NCBI GenBank assembly: GCA_041476545.1
Contig: JBGOTP010000268.1
Coordinates: forward strand, 1-7,318
Direction: 5' to 3'
From: JBGOTP01 sp041476545
GTDB lineage: Bacteria > Acidobacteriota > Vicinamibacteria > Vicinamibacterales > CAVVIG01
DNA length: 7,318 bases
Part shown: positions 5,690-7,318 of the stretch, piece after piece
Position numbering within the stretch: position 1 is the stretch's first letter
Layout: every line of letters starts with the position of its first letter
Notes under the pieces: generated by a model
What the model was told of the DNA's origin: nothing
The model's database searches: none
Seen by the model: only the letters and a program-made list of their open reading frames with translations
Position numbers and translations under genes: made by a program

Positions 5690-7318
5690 ATGCTGCTCCG
5701 CGAACCGCGAGACGGCGCGGGAAACGGGTCAAGGCCTGAACGTCGCGCCGCTCGCCTGCTCGCGCTCGTTCTCCTCCTCGCCTGCTACTCTCAACTGCTT
5801 TCGCTCTCGGCACAGCAGGGTTCAGTAGGTTCACTAGGTTCACGGGGTTCGGCAGGTTCACAGAGTTCTCAGAGTTCGCGGACTCCGCAAAGGACCGCGC
5901 CCGCTGCTGCGCGGAATCCCCGCACGACACAGACGCCTCGGCCCACTGCGGTCGCGCAGACGCCGCAGATTCCCGCGGCGATCCGGCAACTGCAGCGCGA
6001 CATCGACGCCCTGCTCGGCGCGACCGATCTCGAGCACGCCACCTGGGGCGTCGGCGTCCGATCGGCGGCTACCGACGACACGCTGTATTCGATGAGCGCG
6101 AAGAAGTTGTTCCTGCCGGCGTCGAACATGAAGATCCTCACCCTTGCGGCCGCCTCCGAGCGTCTGGGCTGGGACTATACCTTCGAGACGCGGCTCGTCG
6201 GCACCGGACCGGCGGAAGCCGATGTCCTCCATGGCGACCTCGTCGTTGTCGGATCCGGCGACCCGAGCATCGATGATTGGGACGGCGCGGCCACGCGCCT
6301 TTTTCAGGAGTGGGCCGACACACTCAAGGCCAGCGGCATTCACGCGATCACAGGCCGGATCATCGGAGACGACGACTCGTTCGACGATGAGCCGTGGGGA
6401 TCCGGATGGGCGTGGGACGACCTCGACCGGAGTTTTGCGACCGGTGTGGGCGCGCTGCAGTTCAACGAGAACACCGCGCAACTAAGGCTAACGCCGGGCT
6501 TCCGGGCCAACGAGCCCGCGATTGTCACCGTCGGGCCGGCGGGCTCTGGGTTGGTCCTGCGGAACCTGATGACCACAACGCCGGCCGACACGGCACCGTC
6601 GATACAGGTGCGCCGGCGGCTCGACAGTCCCACGCTCGAGCTGCGCGGATCGCTTCCGCTTCGGAGCGGGCCGTACGTCCGGAATGTGGCGGCCTACAAC
6701 CCGACCGTGTATTTCGTGACCGAGCTGCGGGACGCGCTGATCAAGGCGGGCATCGAGGTCATGGGCGACGCGGTGGACATCGACGACATTGCCGATCCCC
6801 CTTCGCGCGCCAGGGGGACGGTTCTGTTGACGCATCGGTCCGAGCCCCTCTCCACGCTGGCGACGACGATGATGAAGTTGAGCCAGAACTTGTATGCGGA
6901 AACGCTGTTGAGAGCGATCGGGACGCAGCGGGCGATCGGATCGGTCGAGTCCGGGCGAGAGTCTGTTGTGTCGCTGCTTCAGGATTGGGGTTTGTCGGCA
7001 TCCGACTTCAAGATGGTGGACGGGTCCGGACTGTCCGCGTACGACCTGGTGACGCCGGATGTTCTCGTCGCGATCCTCACCCACATCGCACAGGACCTTC
7101 GGCTTCGCGATCCGTTTCAACACACGCTGCCGATTGCCGGGCGGGACGGCACGCTGGCGCAGCGGATGAAAGGAACGCCGGCCGCGGGCAATGCGCGCGC
7201 GAAGAGCGGATCCACGTCCAACGTGCGCGCTCTCTCGGGCTATGTGTGGAGCGCCGAGTCAGAGCCACTGGTCTTCTCGATCATTGCCAACAACTTCGGC
7301 GGCGGATCGGAGGTTGCC
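5690..7318 (+). CDS. dacB: D-Ala-D-Ala carboxypeptidase/endopeptidase, PBP4 type, 3' end cut
   Basis: This peptidase S13 (PBP4/DacB) enzyme removes the terminal D-alanine from peptidoglycan peptides and can cut cross-links, acting in the periplasm. The frame from ATG 5690 is open for 543 codons to the window edge. The three penicillin-binding motifs are present: SNMK at 145-148 with nucleophile S145, SQN at 398-400 and KSG at 505-507. The conserved DGSGLS box is at 444-449, and NEN at 259-261 also fits the family. The end of the visible part (FSIIANNF) is normally close to the C-terminus, so only a few tens of residues are probably missing. The N-terminus has a long basic n-region and a hydrophobic core at about 23-39; cleavage may follow A41, though LLAC (29-32) could be a lipobox. 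A Ser/Gly/Gln/Pro/Thr-rich linker covers about 44-95. GGAG at 5673-5676 is 13 bases from the ATG, so the start is moderately sure; TTG at 5660 is an alternative. The 38-nt gap to the DUF4340 gene holds no terminator, so co-transcription is possible. Confidence 0.92.
   Translation, partial: MLLREPRDGAGNGSRPERRAARLLALVLLLACYSQLLSLSAQQGSVGSLGSRGSAGSQSSQSSRTPQRTAPAAARNPRTTQTPRPTAVAQTPQIPAAIRQLQRDIDALLGATDLEHATWGVGVRSAATDDTLYSMSAKKLFLPASNMKILTLAAASERLGWDYTFETRLVGTGPAEADVLHGDLVVVGSGDPSIDDWDGAATRLFQEWADTLKASGIHAITGRIIGDDDSFDDEPWGSGWAWDDLDRSFATGVGALQFNENTAQLRLTPGFRANEPAIVTVGPAGSGLVLRNLMTTTPADTAPSIQVRRRLDSPTLELRGSLPLRSGPYVRNVAAYNPTVYFVTELRDALIKAGIEVMGDAVDIDDIADPPSRARGTVLLTHRSEPLSTLATTMMKLSQNLYAETLLRAIGTQRAIGSVESGRESVVSLLQDWGLSASDFKMVDGSGLSAYDLVTPDVLVAILTHIAQDLRLRDPFQHTLPIAGRDGTLAQRMKGTPAAGNARAKSGSTSNVRALSGYVWSAESEPLVFSIIANNFGGGSEVA
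5819..5881 (+). repeat. Seven tandem 9-bp units within the dacB-like gene
   Basis: Seven consecutive nine-base units share the core (G/A)GTTC followed by four variable bases. The first five start with GGTTC and the last two with AGTTC. Because nine is a multiple of three, the array is read in frame as repeated Gly-Ser-X or Ser-Ser-X (residues 44-64) just after the signal sequence. Units differ from each other, so the array is old or under selection at the protein level. Changes in copy number would lengthen or shorten the linker without shifting the frame. Confidence 0.8.

Noticed and set aside
5819..5881. Reading the tandem units as a CRISPR array or an integration site
   Set aside because: The units are nine bases long without spacers and are read in frame inside a coding sequence.

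Overview
The window is GC-rich, tightly packed bacterial chromosomal DNA. The gene types, the style of the intergenic DNA and a Gld-type ABC cassette outside an obviously Bacteroidota-like (AT-rich) background suggest a soil or environmental Acidobacteriota-like organism, possibly Vicinamibacteria. This taxonomic guess is an inference with low confidence, because there is no rRNA or marker gene here.

Layout. Bases 1-779 carry the 5' part of a reverse-strand gene that runs off the left edge. Its product has HEAT-like helical repeats and I cannot assign it a function. Bases 780-940 are a 161-bp divergent intergenic region holding a short GGGCT-type direct repeat (822-846) and a strong 25-bp inverted repeat (881-905). 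On the forward strand, four genes then follow with almost no spacing: an ABC-2 type ATPase of the GldA kind (941-1939), its membrane permease of the GldF kind (1932-2702, 8-nt overlap), a GldG/ABC_transp_aux family membrane-anchored protein (2706-4286, 3-nt gap) and a DUF4340 protein (4287-5651, no gap). After 38 nt comes a penicillin-binding protein 4 / DacB-type D-alanyl-D-alanine carboxypeptidase (5690 to the right edge, 543 codons, probably lacking only a few tens of codons).

How the genes work together. The ATPase and permease should form an ABC-2 transporter in the inner membrane. The GldG-like and DUF4340 proteins are each anchored by transmembrane helices and expose large soluble domains, probably on the outer face, where they would be accessory subunits. 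This four-gene module recurs in many phyla, and outside Bacteroidota its substrate is not established. The downstream PBP4-type enzyme acts on peptidoglycan in the periplasm. With no visible terminator in the 38-nt gap it may be co-transcribed, which hints at an envelope role, but this is inference.

Nothing here is a mobile element, CRISPR array, tRNA or rRNA. The best leads are the intergenic inverted repeat, the three-fold internal repetition of the DUF4340 protein, the nine-base tandem repeat inside the dacB-like gene, and the function of the whole cassette in a probable non-Bacteroidota host.
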